DNA of 64,000 nucleotides from Corynebacterium minutissimum (GTDB lineage: Bacteria > Actinomycetota > Actinomycetes > Mycobacteriales > Mycobacteriaceae). The translations under genes were made by a program, and so were the position numbers. This document shows positions 18,219-29,570 of the stretch, piece after piece; position 1 is the stretch's first letter; the number at the start of each line of letters is the position of its first letter. The stretch spans positions 2,356,001 through 2,420,000 of the forward strand of contig NZ_CP069533.1 of assembly GCF_016889765.1 (NCBI RefSeq), given 5' to 3'. The notes below the pieces were generated by a model. It was not told the DNA's origin. It ran no database searches and saw only the letters and a program-made list of their open reading frames with translations.

Positions 18219-19985
18219 GTGTTTGTGGTTGCCACCGCAGGCCACGTGGACCATGGCAAGTCCAGCCTGGTTAAAGCGCTGACCGGTATGGAGCCGGATC
18301 GGTGGGAGGAGGAACAACGTCGCGGGCTCACGATTGACTTAGGCTTTGTGTGGACCAGGCTGGACTCCGGCGCGGACGTGGCCTTTGTGGACGTGCCGGG
18401 CCACGAGAAGTTCCTGGGGAACATGCTCGCCGGGGTGGGCCCGGCCCCAGTCGTGCTGTTCGTCGTCGCTGCCGACGAAGGCTGGCAGCCGCAGTCCACC
18501 GACCATCGCGATGCGCTGCGCGCACTCGGCGTGCAGCACGGCATCGTGGCGCTGACCCGTGCCGATAAAGCAGATGCAGCGCGCCGAGCGGAGGTGGCGG
18601 CGCAGGTTCGCACAGAGCTGGCTGGAATACGGCTTGCCGGTGCCCCCGTGATTGAGGTGTCGGCGAAGACTGGGGAGGGCGTCGATAAGCTCCGTGCGTC
18701 TTTAGATGTTCTCCTTGCTGGCATGCCAGCGCCGGATAAGAATGCCCGCGTGCGGCTGTGGGTGGACCGAGCGTTTAGCGTGAAGGGCGCTGGCACAGTG
18801 GTGACTGGAACGCTGGCCGCGGGCACACTTGCGGTCGGTGATGAGCTCATGCTGCGGGGCAGAAAGGTGCTGGTGAGAGGGCTGCAAAGCGAGAATGCTT
18901 CCGTGTCCTCAGTGGGGCCGGTCTCCCGCGTGGCGGTGAACGTCCGCGGGGTAGATGCAGACGAGATTCATCGCGGTGATGCACTGCTCAGTCCGAGTGC
19001 ATGGCGCGTTCTTGAGACGGTGGATGTACGGCGCACGTGTGGCACTGACATGGCGGAGCTGCCTCGAAACCTCGTGGTCCACACCGGCACGGCTGGAGTA
19101 GGCGCGCGGCTGCGTCCGCTGGGAGGCGACTTTGCTCGACTGACTCTCGAGGAGCCGCTGCCGCTTACTCTGCTCGATAGGTTTGTTGTGCGCAGCCCTG
19201 GTGGGCGGCACGTGGTGGCCGGAGTAGAGGTCGTGGATGTGCACCCAGCTCCGCTTACTCGGCGCGGGGACGCGAAGAAACGAGCAGACCAGCTGGCGCA
19301 GGTAATTCCGCAGGATCCGGCTGACTGGCTGAAGCGCAGCGGCTACGACCGCGTGGACAACCTCATCCGCGACGGGTTCTCTATATCGGAGCGGCCAGCA
19401 GGAATCATTGAGTTTCGGGATTGGTGGATCTCCGCTGGCCAGGTTTCCCTCTGGAAGCAGGAGTTGCTGCGCGCGGTGACGGAGCATTCAGAGGCCAACC
19501 CGCTTGCGCCGGGGCTGCCGCGGCCAGCTGCCATGGATTCCTTGCAGCTCACTGAACCCGCACTCCTGGGACTAGCGGTGGCTGCGGCTAAAGTCGAATC
19601 GGTCGACGGCGTGCTCCGCCTGCCTGGTCAGAGTGTGGATTTGGGGCCTGCTGAAAAAGGCGTGGCCGAGCTCGAGCGGCGCTTGCGCGATGATTGTTTT
19701 GCAGCACCGGAGGCTGAAGACCTCAAGGACCTAGGTCTGGGGGCCAAAGAGCTTGCCGCAGCCGAGCGCGCCGGGCGTTTGCTCCGACTGCCGGGAGGAG
19801 TGGTGTTGCTGCCCTCCGCGCCCCGCGAGGCACAGGCCGTGATCTCCAAGCTGGAGCAGCCCTTTACGCTCTCGGCTGCGCGCAAGGTGTTGGGGACGAC
19901 GCGCCGGGTCGCTATCCCGCTGCTAGAGCACCTCGATTCGATTGGGGTGACTCGCTTGGTGGACGGGCAGCGGACGGTGCGCTAA
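18219..19985 (+). CDS. selB: Selenocysteine-specific elongation factor
   Basis: 588 aa, the usual SelB length. GTPase domain: AGHVDHGKSS (G1, residues 7-16), RRGLTIDLGF (G2), DVPGHEKFLGNM (G3) and LTRADK (G4). Beta-barrel domains follow (VDRAFSVKGAGTVVTGTL), and winged helices occupy the last 200 residues (DCFAAPEAEDLKDLGL and LGTTRRVAIPLLEHLDSIGV), which bind the SECIS hairpin. It carries Sec-tRNA to the ribosome at the fdhA UGA. GTG start directly after the selA TAG, so the pair is translationally coupled. Confidence 0.96.
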   Translation: MFVVATAGHVDHGKSSLVKALTGMEPDRWEEEQRRGLTIDLGFVWTRLDSGADVAFVDVPGHEKFLGNMLAGVGPAPVVLFVVAADEGWQPQSTDHRDALRALGVQHGIVALTRADKADAARRAEVAAQVRTELAGIRLAGAPVIEVSAKTGEGVDKLRASLDVLLAGMPAPDKNARVRLWVDRAFSVKGAGTVVTGTLAAGTLAVGDELMLRGRKVLVRGLQSENASVSSVGPVSRVAVNVRGVDADEIHRGDALLSPSAWRVLETVDVRRTCGTDMAELPRNLVVHTGTAGVGARLRPLGGDFARLTLEEPLPLTLLDRFVVRSPGGRHVVAGVEVVDVHPAPLTRRGDAKKRADQLAQVIPQDPADWLKRSGYDRVDNLIRDGFSISERPAGIIEFRDWWISAGQVSLWKQELLRAVTEHSEANPLAPGLPRPAAMDSLQLTEPALLGLAVAAAKVESVDGVLRLPGQSVDLGPAEKGVAELERRLRDDCFAAPEAEDLKDLGLGAKELAAAERAGRLLRLPGGVVLLPSAPREAQAVISKLEQPFTLSAARKVLGTTRRVAIPLLEHLDSIGVTRLVDGQRTVR

Positions 19986-20197
19986 GTGCTGGTGGGTGGC
20001 TGTTTAGCAGTAGGGCGCGGTGCCTGGCGTGATGGCTGGGGAGCACTGGCTCGGTACTAGGAGCAAAGGAACCAAAGTAGGGGAACCATTTGTGGGGTGG
20101 TTTCGGAGAAAGTCCAGGTCGAAGCGTAAGGACAAGTGCATAAGATACTTGTCAAAAGGTGCCTTTGCCCCTTTGTGGTAGGCGAGCGGTGGCGGGG

Positions 20198-21016
20198 CTA
20201 AGAGTCCGGGGAGATGAAGGTGCGCGGGCCGGTGGGAAGCGGGGATGCGAGAGGGTCAGCTGAGGCGGTGACGTCCCAGTCGGCGGTGAGGTCGAGAACA
20301 GGCGGAATGGCGGGGTGATCCGGCGAAAGCGGCAGCGGGGGAAGCGCGGGAGAAAAGAGCGCGCTGGTATCGAGGGGTAGGTCGACGGCAATGCGGCCGG
20401 CAGCGGCATAAGCGCGGGCAGCGAGCGTTGCGCCGGAAGAGGCGGCAGCCTCGAAGGCGGCGGCGAGGGCGGGGGAGTCGCTCAGCGATGTGCATGGGCC
20501 AAGGACGAGGTCACAGTAGGTAGCGAGCACGGTGCCGTCGAGGACGACGAGGGACACAATGAGCTGTTGGGTGCCCATCTCGCGGAGCTGGTGGGCGGTG
20601 AGTTGGCCGGCGGAGACGTCGATAAGCACGCCGTGCCCGCCGGCCACCAAGGCAGTGCCTCCTGGCTGGTTGTTCGCGGGAATCATCCAGGGATCGAGGC
20701 CGAGGGCGACTGCCACGTCGACGGCGCCGTCGATAATCTCGACCGTCGCATGCGTCGACGGCGTCAGCCCGGCCGCGCGCAGACGGGCGAGTGACGGATA
20801 CTCCGCGGACTCCTCGCCATCGAGAGCCCCCAAGAAACCAAAAGGCGAGCGGATGCGCCAGCCGCGGGTGGCGGGGTCGGGGATGAGGGAGACGTCGACA
20901 AGCACAGGCTCCGATGCCAACCCCGGGATGCTCAACGCGGTGCCGAGACTGACGTGGTCGAGGACCGCCACGTGCTCAACACCGAAGTAAGAGGGGGCCA
21001 GCGGGTACAGCGCCAT
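20198..21016 (-). CDS. Conserved hypothetical protein, unknown function
   Basis: 272 aa, not recognised beyond a likely corynebacterial conserved protein. No signal peptide or membrane segment. The N-terminal half has strand-rich segments (HVAVLDHVSLGTALSIPG, VLVDVSLIPDPATRGWRI) and GGTALVAGGHGVLIDVSAG resembles a phosphate or nucleotide loop without matching one. The C-terminal 60 residues are Pro-rich and likely disordered (FSPALPPLPLSPDHPAIPP). Monocistronic, divergent from the ZIP transporter gene with 124 bp between them. Confidence 0.6.
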   Translation of the reverse strand: MALYPLAPSYFGVEHVAVLDHVSLGTALSIPGLASEPVLVDVSLIPDPATRGWRIRSPFGFLGALDGEESAEYPSLARLRAAGLTPSTHATVEIIDGAVDVAVALGLDPWMIPANNQPGGTALVAGGHGVLIDVSAGQLTAHQLREMGTQQLIVSLVVLDGTVLATYCDLVLGPCTSLSDSPALAAAFEAAASSGATLAARAYAAAGRIAVDLPLDTSALFSPALPPLPLSPDHPAIPPVLDLTADWDVTASADPLASPLPTGPRTFISPDS

Positions 21017-21140
21017 GGTTGTGCGAAGTCACCTCGTGTTGTTGGGGGAAGGGTGGACTTTATCAATCTTACGCAGAGGGGGAATCATCTCTGTGGCGAC
21101 GTCCACGGACGACGACTCAAAAGCGCTATAGTTTCCCACT

Positions 21141-21938
21141 ATGGATCTAGCCACCGTCGCTTTCGCATTCGGCCTCGTGCTTTTTTCTGGCTTGTCGACG
21201 TCCATCGGGGGCGCGTTGGCCGTCGGAAAGCGCGAGCCAGGCCCGGGGTTCATGGCGACTGCCCTGGGCCTGTCTGCGGGAGTGATGCTCTACGTGTCCT
21301 TTATGGAGATTCTCCCGGAAGGAATCGCCAAGCTGGGGGAGGCCTCCGGAACCGAAAAAACTGCCACCTGGCTGGGGGTCATCGCGTTCTTTGTCGGTAT
21401 TGCCGTCATCGCCATCATTGACCGTGCCGTGCCGGAGGAAATCAACCCGCACGAGCCGGCGACGACGGAGGAAGAAGCACGCCGCAGGAGACTCATGAAG
21501 ACAGGTGTCTTCACCGCCTTTGCCCTGGCGCTGCACAACTTCCCCGAGGGTTTTGCTACGTTCCTCTCCGGCTTGGAGGCCCCTGAAATTGCGATCCCGA
21601 TCGCCGTGGCCATTGCAATTCACAATATTCCGGAAGGTATTGCCGTGGCGGTGCCTCTGCGCGCGGCGACGGGTTCGCGAAAGAAAGCCTTCTGGTGGGC
21701 CACCATTTCGGGGCTCGCGGAGCCTGTCGGTGCGCTCATTGGCTTTGCTATTCTTATGCCCTTTATTGGGCCGGCGACGATGGGCTTTAGCTTCGCCGCC
21801 ATCGCCGGCATCATGGTCTTCATCTCCCTCGATGAGCTCCTGCCCACCGCGGAGGAGACCGGCAAGCATCACTTCGCCATTTACGGGCTGATTGCCGGCA
21901 TGGCCATCATGGCAGTATCGCTGATGCTCTTTATGTAA
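21141..21938 (+). CDS. zupT: ZIP-family metal transporter (ZupT-like)
   Basis: 265 aa, eight predicted membrane helices. Signature residues for the ZIP metal site are present: ALHNFPEGFATF near residue 130 and AIHNIPEGIAVAVPL near residue 160 (HNxPE in both), and the cytoplasmic loop after helix III is charged (PHEPATTEEEARRRR). Family members import Zn2+, Fe2+ and other divalent metals. Stops 3 bp before the convergent DUF808 gene. The ATG at 21141 is preceded by no strong ribosome binding site; a leaderless start is possible. Confidence 0.92.
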   Translation: MDLATVAFAFGLVLFSGLSTSIGGALAVGKREPGPGFMATALGLSAGVMLYVSFMEILPEGIAKLGEASGTEKTATWLGVIAFFVGIAVIAIIDRAVPEEINPHEPATTEEEARRRRLMKTGVFTAFALALHNFPEGFATFLSGLEAPEIAIPIAVAIAIHNIPEGIAVAVPLRAATGSRKKAFWWATISGLAEPVGALIGFAILMPFIGPATMGFSFAAIAGIMVFISLDELLPTAEETGKHHFAIYGLIAGMAIMAVSLMLFM

Positions 21939-21941
21939 GCG

Positions 21942-22862
21942 CTACTTCACACGCTCAGCAGTGGCCTTGACCGCCATGATGACGGTGGCCACGACGGTGC
22001 CCAAAATAAGGCCGAAAACCATGGACATGCCGGTATCTGCCAGCCAGGTCAGCGCTCCGTTGCTGATGTTTTCAGTGACACCGTGGATGAAGCCATAGGG
22101 CTGCTCCGCACCGAATTCATGCAGACCCTTGATGACGATGTGGCCACCGACCCACAACATGGCGGCGGTACCGATGACACCGATGATGTCGAGAACCACG
22201 GGCATACCTTTGACCAAGGCGGTGCCAAGAGCGGAATCGCCGTTGTTGCGCTCAAGGAGGCCCATGCCGATGTCATCCATTTTCACCAAGACGGCGACCG
22301 CGCCATAGACACCGAGAGTCAGGATGATGCCCACAATGATGAGGGACGCCAAGCGCATCCAGAAGGGCTGGTCAATGACTTCGTTGAGCGAGATGACCAT
22401 GATCTCTGCGGAGAGAATAAGGTCGGTCGTAATAGCGGAACGCACCAGGGAATCTTCGGCGTTGGCGCCTTTTTCCCGGACAGGCTTCTTTTCTTCCTCG
22501 CCGCGGTGGAAGAGGACGTGGATAATTTTCTCCGCGCCCTCGAAGCAAAGGTAGGTGCCGCCGCACATGAGAATCGGGGTGAGGGCCCAAGGAGCGATCC
22601 AGGAGAGGATCAGCGCGATGGGCAGAATGATGATGAGCTTGTTGATGAGCGAGCCCTTGGTGATGCGCCAAATCATGGGCAGCTCGCGCTGCGGTTTCAC
22701 GCCATCAACGAATTGTGGGGTCACGGCTGCATCGTCGACGACCACACCGACGGATTTCATGGAAGTCTTGCCGGCGAGTGCCGCCACGTCATCGACGCTA
22801 GAGGCAGCGGATCGGGCGATGAGGGCGACGTCGTCAAGCAGGGCGAACAGGCCACCGGCCAT
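21942..22862 (-). CDS. DUF808 (YedI-like) membrane protein
   Basis: 306 aa. MAGGLFALLDDVALIARSAA at the N-terminus and KTSMKSVGVVVDDAAVTPQFV are diagnostic for the DUF808/YedI family. At least five hydrophobic helices follow (near residues 75, 95, 170, 205 and 280). Function unknown; family members are inner-membrane proteins, often in single-gene units. Convergent with zupT. AAAAGGATGT precedes the start on the minus strand. Confidence 0.88.
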   Translation of the reverse strand: MAGGLFALLDDVALIARSAASSVDDVAALAGKTSMKSVGVVVDDAAVTPQFVDGVKPQRELPMIWRITKGSLINKLIIILPIALILSWIAPWALTPILMCGGTYLCFEGAEKIIHVLFHRGEEEKKPVREKGANAEDSLVRSAITTDLILSAEIMVISLNEVIDQPFWMRLASLIIVGIILTLGVYGAVAVLVKMDDIGMGLLERNNGDSALGTALVKGMPVVLDIIGVIGTAAMLWVGGHIVIKGLHEFGAEQPYGFIHGVTENISNGALTWLADTGMSMVFGLILGTVVATVIMAVKATAERVK

Positions 22863-22906
22863 GGCTTACATCCTTTTGAGGTAGGGAGAAGAGTGCTTTC
22901 CTTAGG

Positions 22907-23443
22907 CTACTCGGCGGGGACGAGTTCCACATTGTCAGCCCACGTGAGATCCATCCCCAACGTACGCAGCCAGTCCATGGCGTCATCGCCATAGCGCGTA
23001 ATACCCTCTACGGCCGTGAGAGTGCGTTCCATGGCGCGCTCGGCCTCTTCGGCGCTGATGAGGCCCGTGGAGGTGGCGGCGGCGAGTTCGTCGATATCGA
23101 GCACGTCGACCGGTTCGCCGGAGGTGGACACCAGGTCAACATAGAGATCGCGGGTGGTCCACACGTCACCCTCAACGTCGATATCGGCGACATCGAAGTA
23201 GAAATCCTGCTCCACGTCGACGCCCTCACGGAAGTGGAAGATGCTGGCGCGCAGGCCCAACTCCGGCAGAAGCCAAGACTCGAGGTAGCCAAAGCGCGGG
23301 TGGTTGGCGCCGCGGGCCATGTAGAGACCGAAATCGGTGACGCGGTAGGTGTCTACCTCCCGCACAAACCCTTTGGGGTCAACGTTGGTGTTGGCCGCCG
23401 TATTAAAGGTCTCTTGCTTGACTGGATGTAGCTCAGTACTCAT
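22907..23443 (-). CDS. DUF402 domain protein
   Basis: 178 aa from the ATG at 23443. The core YVTDFGLYMARGANHPRF-type start is followed by DVEQDFYFDVADIDVEGDVW and TTRDLYVDLVS, the pattern of DUF402 (FomD-like) barrels that include nucleoside-diphosphate phosphatases. The C-terminal 70 residues are helical (ISAEEAERAMERTLTAVEG). The start codon overlaps the stop of the upstream secreted-protein gene by one base (TAATG), so the two form an operon. Actual substrate is unknown. Confidence 0.75.
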   Translation of the reverse strand: MSTELHPVKQETFNTAANTNVDPKGFVREVDTYRVTDFGLYMARGANHPRFGYLESWLLPELGLRASIFHFREGVDVEQDFYFDVADIDVEGDVWTTRDLYVDLVSTSGEPVDVLDIDELAAATSTGLISAEEAERAMERTLTAVEGITRYGDDAMDWLRTLGMDLTWADNVELVPAE

Positions 23444-24165
23444 TAGTTCACCTCGAGGAAGGCCGCGGTGGGTGGGAAGGTACACGAGGAATCAGCAGTG
23501 TTGACGGAGCCAGACAGGATCGCCACGACCGTTCCCTTGCCGGTGCTGGCGCGGCCAGAAACCGTCGTGGGGCCATCGGCGTTGATGCCGTTGTTAAACA
23601 GCGGAGTGGTGCCAAACTGGAAGGTATCCAGGTTGAACCACTGAACGTTCATCGAGCCCTGCTGCTCGGCGGCAGTTGGCGTGCCCAAGGCGGTGAAGAG
23701 GAAGACGGTTTCTCCTTCCCCGGCGCCGGGAGCGGGGATATCGGTAGGGCCGGGCACAGCGATAGCCGAACCGACCGAATCGCCCTGCCCGCCGATGCAC
23801 TGCGCGGAGACCGTCGGCCAGTAGAACTGACGGAAGGCGGGATTGTTGCCCTCCGGCATGGCCACGCCACCCTCGCCGTCCTCACCAGCAGTGAAATTAA
23901 GGGCGGTGAGGATAGCGCTACGGGCATCCTGGGGGATCCATGGCTGTGCGGCGAAAGCGCGGACGCGTTCCTGAGTCTCCGGGGTTGGTCGGCCGAGGCT
24001 GTCCAGCGGATTGCTGCTGTGGGCGGCAGTGGCCAGGGAGGAGAGATCGGGTGCATCAGCATGCGCAGGGGTGACGCTGAGCAGGCCCAGCATCACAGCA
24101 GCCGTCATTCCGGCAAGGCCGCGGTGGGCGGCGCTGCCGGTGGAGTGCTGTTCGTCGAGAGCCAT
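23443..24165 (-). CDS. Secreted protein of unknown function
   Basis: 240 aa from the ATG at 24165, chosen because AAGGA lies 6-7 nt upstream; earlier in-frame starts at 24171 and 24204 lack this spacing. Residues 10-36 form a signal peptide (LAGMTAAVMLGLLSVTPAHA, cleavage likely after AHA). The mature part has two cysteines (SAQCIGG and SSCTFPP) that may form a disulfide, and a run of GPTDIPAPGAGEGE. Similar secreted Ala/Pro-rich proteins occur near typA in mycobacteria; I know no function. Divergent from typA. Confidence 0.7.
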   Translation of the reverse strand: MALDEQHSTGSAAHRGLAGMTAAVMLGLLSVTPAHADAPDLSSLATAAHSSNPLDSLGRPTPETQERVRAFAAQPWIPQDARSAILTALNFTAGEDGEGGVAMPEGNNPAFRQFYWPTVSAQCIGGQGDSVGSAIAVPGPTDIPAPGAGEGETVFLFTALGTPTAAEQQGSMNVQWFNLDTFQFGTTPLFNNGINADGPTTVSGRASTGKGTVVAILSGSVNTADSSCTFPPTAAFLEVN

Positions 24166-24412
24166 GGACATCCTTGTGTAGAAGACGGCGCGCGCAAACA
24201 ACATTAGTCACACGCGCCACAATAGTATCTGCTGTCACAATATTCACTTTTTTGGCGTAGTCAACTCGAAACGAGCTCTACTGTGGGGTATGTCGGCACT
24301 CGATATGAATTCGTTACACAAGGAACGCGATGCTGCATGGATGTGGTGGAGCGAGTATATTTAAGGGCCGTTCACACCGCTAATGCATCATGCTTGAAGG
24401 AGCACCCCACAC

Positions 24413-26323
<1,911 letters not shown>

Positions 26324-26343
26324 AGCGTTGAAGGTGTGGTGGC

Positions 26344-27945
26344 GTGGTCCGTTTCTCCCGGTTGCTGGCTGCGTGTGTGCTGGTCAGTGGGTTGAGTGCT
26401 TGCCAGGCTAATCCTGGACCACCGCCCGTCGTGGAGGCGGACGAGCAGAGTGCGTCGCCCACCGAGTCGACTACGGAAAGCCCCACTCCAGAGGAGGATC
26501 CGGAGGAGGATGTGCTGCCTGAGCGCAGCACCGTGGCCATCGGCGTAGACCCACTGCGCGGCGGCCTTAATCCGCACCTCATCGCACATAACTCGGAGTT
26601 GGTGAGCCAGATTGCGGAGCTCGTCCTTCCCTCCGCCTTCCACGGCGATGAGATGGATACGGACGTGCTGGAATCGGCAGAGGAGATCGATGCCCCAGGC
26701 ACCATCGCCATGCGCGTGCGCTACACCATTGCCGGGCCCGCGCAATGGTCGGACGGCACACCGATTAGCGGTTCGGATTTTCACTACCTGTGGTCACAGA
26801 TCACCCGTACACCCGGGGCCAATTCGGCGTCGGGGTACCAGGCGATCTCGGCGGTGAGGACGTCGGGTAGCGGCCGCGTTGTCACAGTGGACTTTGAGCG
26901 CCGCGTCGAGGACTGGCACAGGCTTTTTGCCCATCTGTTGCCCTCGCATTTGCTCGTGGACAAGGAGTTTTCTTCTGTTCTCTCGGAGGGCATTCCGGCC
27001 TCTGCTGGGCGCTACATGGTGGCCGGCATGGACCGCAGCCGCGGCGTCATCACGCTGAATCGCAATGACCGCTTCTGGGGTGAGGACCCTGCGACCATTG
27101 ACGTCATCCAGCTCCGCGCCCTGCGGGATACCACCCAGGCTGTTAATATGCTGCGCTCGCACCAGATTGGGTTTGCGGACTTTACCCCGCAGCAGACCAG
27201 TTTGGAGAGCTTGAGCTTGCTCAACAACGTCAACACTGGGGTAGTAACGCGCTCACGCCAATTGCGCGTGCAGATGTCCACTCTCGAGGAGGCGCTGCCG
27301 GAAGAACCCCAACGCCGCGCGCTGGCCTCTCTGCTCAACACTGAGCAGATCGCGCGCCTGGCCACGGGCCGCTCCTCCAACTTAGAGCCAGGTCACAATC
27401 CTTTTAACGACCCCGTAGAGCTCTCCCCACTGCGCGAGCGTGCCGGGCGCAAGCCGCTGCGCATCGCCGTCGATCCGCTCAACCCCACTGCGCTGGCGGC
27501 AGCCAACACCATCGCGGACGTGCTGCAGTCGAAGGCTATCGACGTCGAAATTGTCTCCGAACGCCTCAGCACCATCACCACGGAGCTGCTTCCCGCCGGC
27601 AAGGTGGATGTGGTTTTGGCCTGGGACGAGAATGGTAAAGATTCGTTGAGCATGGCGGATTTTTTCACCTGTGCGACGACGAGCAGCCCCGCAGGCGAGC
27701 TCAACGGCTTCTGTCCCGAGCACGCAGAAGACACAGCGGCGGAGATTCTCGATGGTTCCCTCGATTCCATGGCAGCCCAAGAGCGGGTCAACCAACTCAA
27801 TATGGAGCACGTGCTTTTTGTCCCTTTGCTGAATGAAGTGCGAATTCACGCCTTGGGCAAGGGTATCGTGGGGCCCGGACAAAGCATTGAGGACTGGGAT
27901 TCTGGCCTCGTCAGCGCACCGCAGTGGAGGAAAGATGAAGACTAA
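26344..27945 (+). CDS. lpqW: LpqW-like ABC substrate-binding lipoprotein
   Basis: 533 aa. Lipoprotein signal peptide with lipobox LSAC, cysteine at about residue 20, then a low-complexity acidic linker (VEADEQSASPTESTTESPTP in part). The rest is a family 5 solute-binding fold: RGGLNPHLIAHNSELVSQI, GPAQWSDGTPISGSDFHYLW, and VDVVLAWDENGKDSLSMAD. In mycobacteria and C. glutamicum LpqW orthologues influence lipomannan/lipoarabinomannan synthesis rather than peptide uptake. No permease genes are adjacent, which supports that. GTG start; the 3' end overlaps mshB by 11 bp. Confidence 0.88.
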   Translation: MVRFSRLLAACVLVSGLSACQANPGPPPVVEADEQSASPTESTTESPTPEEDPEEDVLPERSTVAIGVDPLRGGLNPHLIAHNSELVSQIAELVLPSAFHGDEMDTDVLESAEEIDAPGTIAMRVRYTIAGPAQWSDGTPISGSDFHYLWSQITRTPGANSASGYQAISAVRTSGSGRVVTVDFERRVEDWHRLFAHLLPSHLLVDKEFSSVLSEGIPASAGRYMVAGMDRSRGVITLNRNDRFWGEDPATIDVIQLRALRDTTQAVNMLRSHQIGFADFTPQQTSLESLSLLNNVNTGVVTRSRQLRVQMSTLEEALPEEPQRRALASLLNTEQIARLATGRSSNLEPGHNPFNDPVELSPLRERAGRKPLRIAVDPLNPTALAAANTIADVLQSKAIDVEIVSERLSTITTELLPAGKVDVVLAWDENGKDSLSMADFFTCATTSSPAGELNGFCPEHAEDTAAEILDGSLDSMAAQERVNQLNMEHVLFVPLLNEVRIHALGKGIVGPGQSIEDWDSGLVSAPQWRKDED

Positions 27946-28804
27946 AGATCTCACCGGCTACCGCGTTCTAGCGGTGCACGCCCACCCAGATGACGAGGTG
28001 CTTTTCACCGGTGGCACCTTGGCGGATATGGCTGCCCGCGGCGCCGACGTCGCCGTTATTACCGCAACGTTGGGCGAGGAAGGCGAGGTTATTGGTGAAA
28101 CCTACCAGGGGCTGGCGGAAAGCGATCGCCTCGGAGGCTTCCGCGCGTGGGAGCTGAAACGTTCTCTCGACGCTTTGGGTGTTCGCGGCATCCAACTCGG
28201 CGGGTTCGGGCACTTTCGTGATTCTGGCATGGCCGGGTCTCCCGCGCACGAGAACCCACAGGCACTGGTCAACCGCGTCGACGAAGCAGCAGACTTGCTC
28301 AGGGCCCACCTGGATCGATGGCAGCCGCACGCCGTGCTCACGTATGGCCCCGATGGCGGCTATGGCCACCCGGATCACATCGCGGTACACCGCGCGGTTC
28401 ATGCCGCCGCGGCGCCAGAGCAGCGCATCTGGTGGGCCATTTTCGAGCGCGCTGCCCACTACCGCGCGCTGGAGTCCATCACCCCACCGGAGGGCTGGAG
28501 CCTGCCGGATAAGGCCTACCTGGATAACTTCACCACCGAAGGTTTCGACGTGGCCTATGCGCTTGCCGACGTCCCCCTAGCCTCCAAGCGCGCCGCCATG
28601 CTCGCCCACGCCACGCAAATTTGGCTGGCCGATGGTTCGCTCAACCCCGTCAACCCACATGCAGCCCAGGCTGGACTCAGCAACCCCGCTGAAGTACCCG
28701 CCGCCTATGCGCTCTCCAACCTGTTCACCATGCCGCTTCTGCGCCACGAGTATTACCAGCTGGGCCAAGGCGCACCGCAGGATTCCTTGCTGGGGGAGAA
28801 GTGA
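27935..28804 (+). CDS. mshB: GlcNAc-Ins deacetylase (mycothiol biosynthesis)
   Basis: 289 aa from the ATG at 27935 with GGAGG 6-9 nt upstream. Zinc-dependent LmbE-fold deacetylase that removes acetate from GlcNAc-inositol. AVHAHPDDEVLFTGGTL supplies the His and Asp-Asp metal/catalytic site, and YGPDGGYGHPDHIAVH the third zinc ligand region. Mycothiol is the main low-molecular-weight thiol of Actinobacteria, consistent with the host. Overlaps the end of lpqW and the start of the next gene (GTGA at 28801), so it is part of a tight operon. Confidence 0.94.
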   Translation: MKTKDLTGYRVLAVHAHPDDEVLFTGGTLADMAARGADVAVITATLGEEGEVIGETYQGLAESDRLGGFRAWELKRSLDALGVRGIQLGGFGHFRDSGMAGSPAHENPQALVNRVDEAADLLRAHLDRWQPHAVLTYGPDGGYGHPDHIAVHRAVHAAAAPEQRIWWAIFERAAHYRALESITPPEGWSLPDKAYLDNFTTEGFDVAYALADVPLASKRAAMLAHATQIWLADGSLNPVNPHAAQAGLSNPAEVPAAYALSNLFTMPLLRHEYYQLGQGAPQDSLLGEK

Positions 28805-29193
28805 GGGAGCGCGCCATCCGCACTGATTTCTCTCGCGGCGAGCAAATTGGCGGCCTCGTGTGGCTGGTGTTGGGAGCGCTGTGCTCGCTGACTCTCGAGG
28901 TGGTGTACCTCACCGCTCGCGTGCCGTGGTTCGACGGATCCAGCGTTCCTTTCCCCATCACCATCCTCATCGCTTGGTGGTTTAACGGGGTGCTCACGCG
29001 CACAGCACGACTATGGAGTGAGAATCCCTACATCGCGGGTCTGCCGGGATTCGCGTGGGTGGGCGGATTCTTCGCATTCATGCTGGGAGGAGCCATTGGT
29101 GACGGTTCGTTGCTGGCCAATAATATTCTTAGCCTGCTCCTGTTGACGGCGGGAATCGCGGGTAGCGTTTGGCCATTTTTTAAGCCGGAGTAG
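28801..29193 (+). CDS. Small membrane protein of unknown function
   Basis: 130 aa with four hydrophobic segments (about residues 17-37, 48-65, 80-97, 104-122) and a basic N-terminus (RERAIRTDFSRGE). No recognised domain. It follows mshB with a GTGA overlap and precedes fdxC by 50 bp, and a membrane protein of similar size holds this place next to mshB in related genomes (Rv1171-like, from memory). Confidence 0.75.
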   Translation: MRERAIRTDFSRGEQIGGLVWLVLGALCSLTLEVVYLTARVPWFDGSSVPFPITILIAWWFNGVLTRTARLWSENPYIAGLPGFAWVGGFFAFMLGGAIGDGSLLANNILSLLLLTAGIAGSVWPFFKPE

Positions 29194-29243
29194 CATACTG
29201 TTATTCGTAGAAAACCCGTGACACACAGGAGTTTGAACCCCTT

Positions 29244-29567
29244 ATGACTTACACCATCGCGCAGCCTTGCGTCGACGTGATGGACCGCGGCTGCGTTGAA
29301 GAGTGCCCGGTCGACTGCATCTACGAGGGCAAGCGCATGCTCTACATCCACCCAGACGAGTGCGTGGACTGTGGCGCCTGCGAGCCTGCTTGCCCGGTCG
29401 AAGCCATTTTCTACGAGGACGATGTTCCGGATGAGTGGCTGGATTACAACGACGCCAACGCTGCGTTCTTCGACGACCTTGGCTCCCCAGGCGGCGCTGC
29501 GGCCTTGGGACCGCAAGACTTCGACGTCCCGATGATCGCCGCACTCCCGCCGCAGAACCAGGAGTAG
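29244..29567 (+). CDS. fdxC: Ferredoxin, 7Fe type
   Basis: 107 aa. Two cluster motifs: C-x7-C-x3-CP (CVDVMDRGCVEECPVDCIYE), consistent with a 3Fe-4S site, and CVDCGACEPACPVEAIF, a 4Fe-4S site. The C-terminus (about 50 residues) is acidic and Pro/Gly-rich as in mycobacterial FdxC. Electron carrier in the cytoplasm. AGGAG lies about 11 nt before the ATG. Three bases separate it from dapC, an arrangement conserved in actinobacteria. Confidence 0.94.
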   Translation: MTYTIAQPCVDVMDRGCVEECPVDCIYEGKRMLYIHPDECVDCGACEPACPVEAIFYEDDVPDEWLDYNDANAAFFDDLGSPGGAAALGPQDFDVPMIAALPPQNQE

Positions 29568-29570
29568 ACC

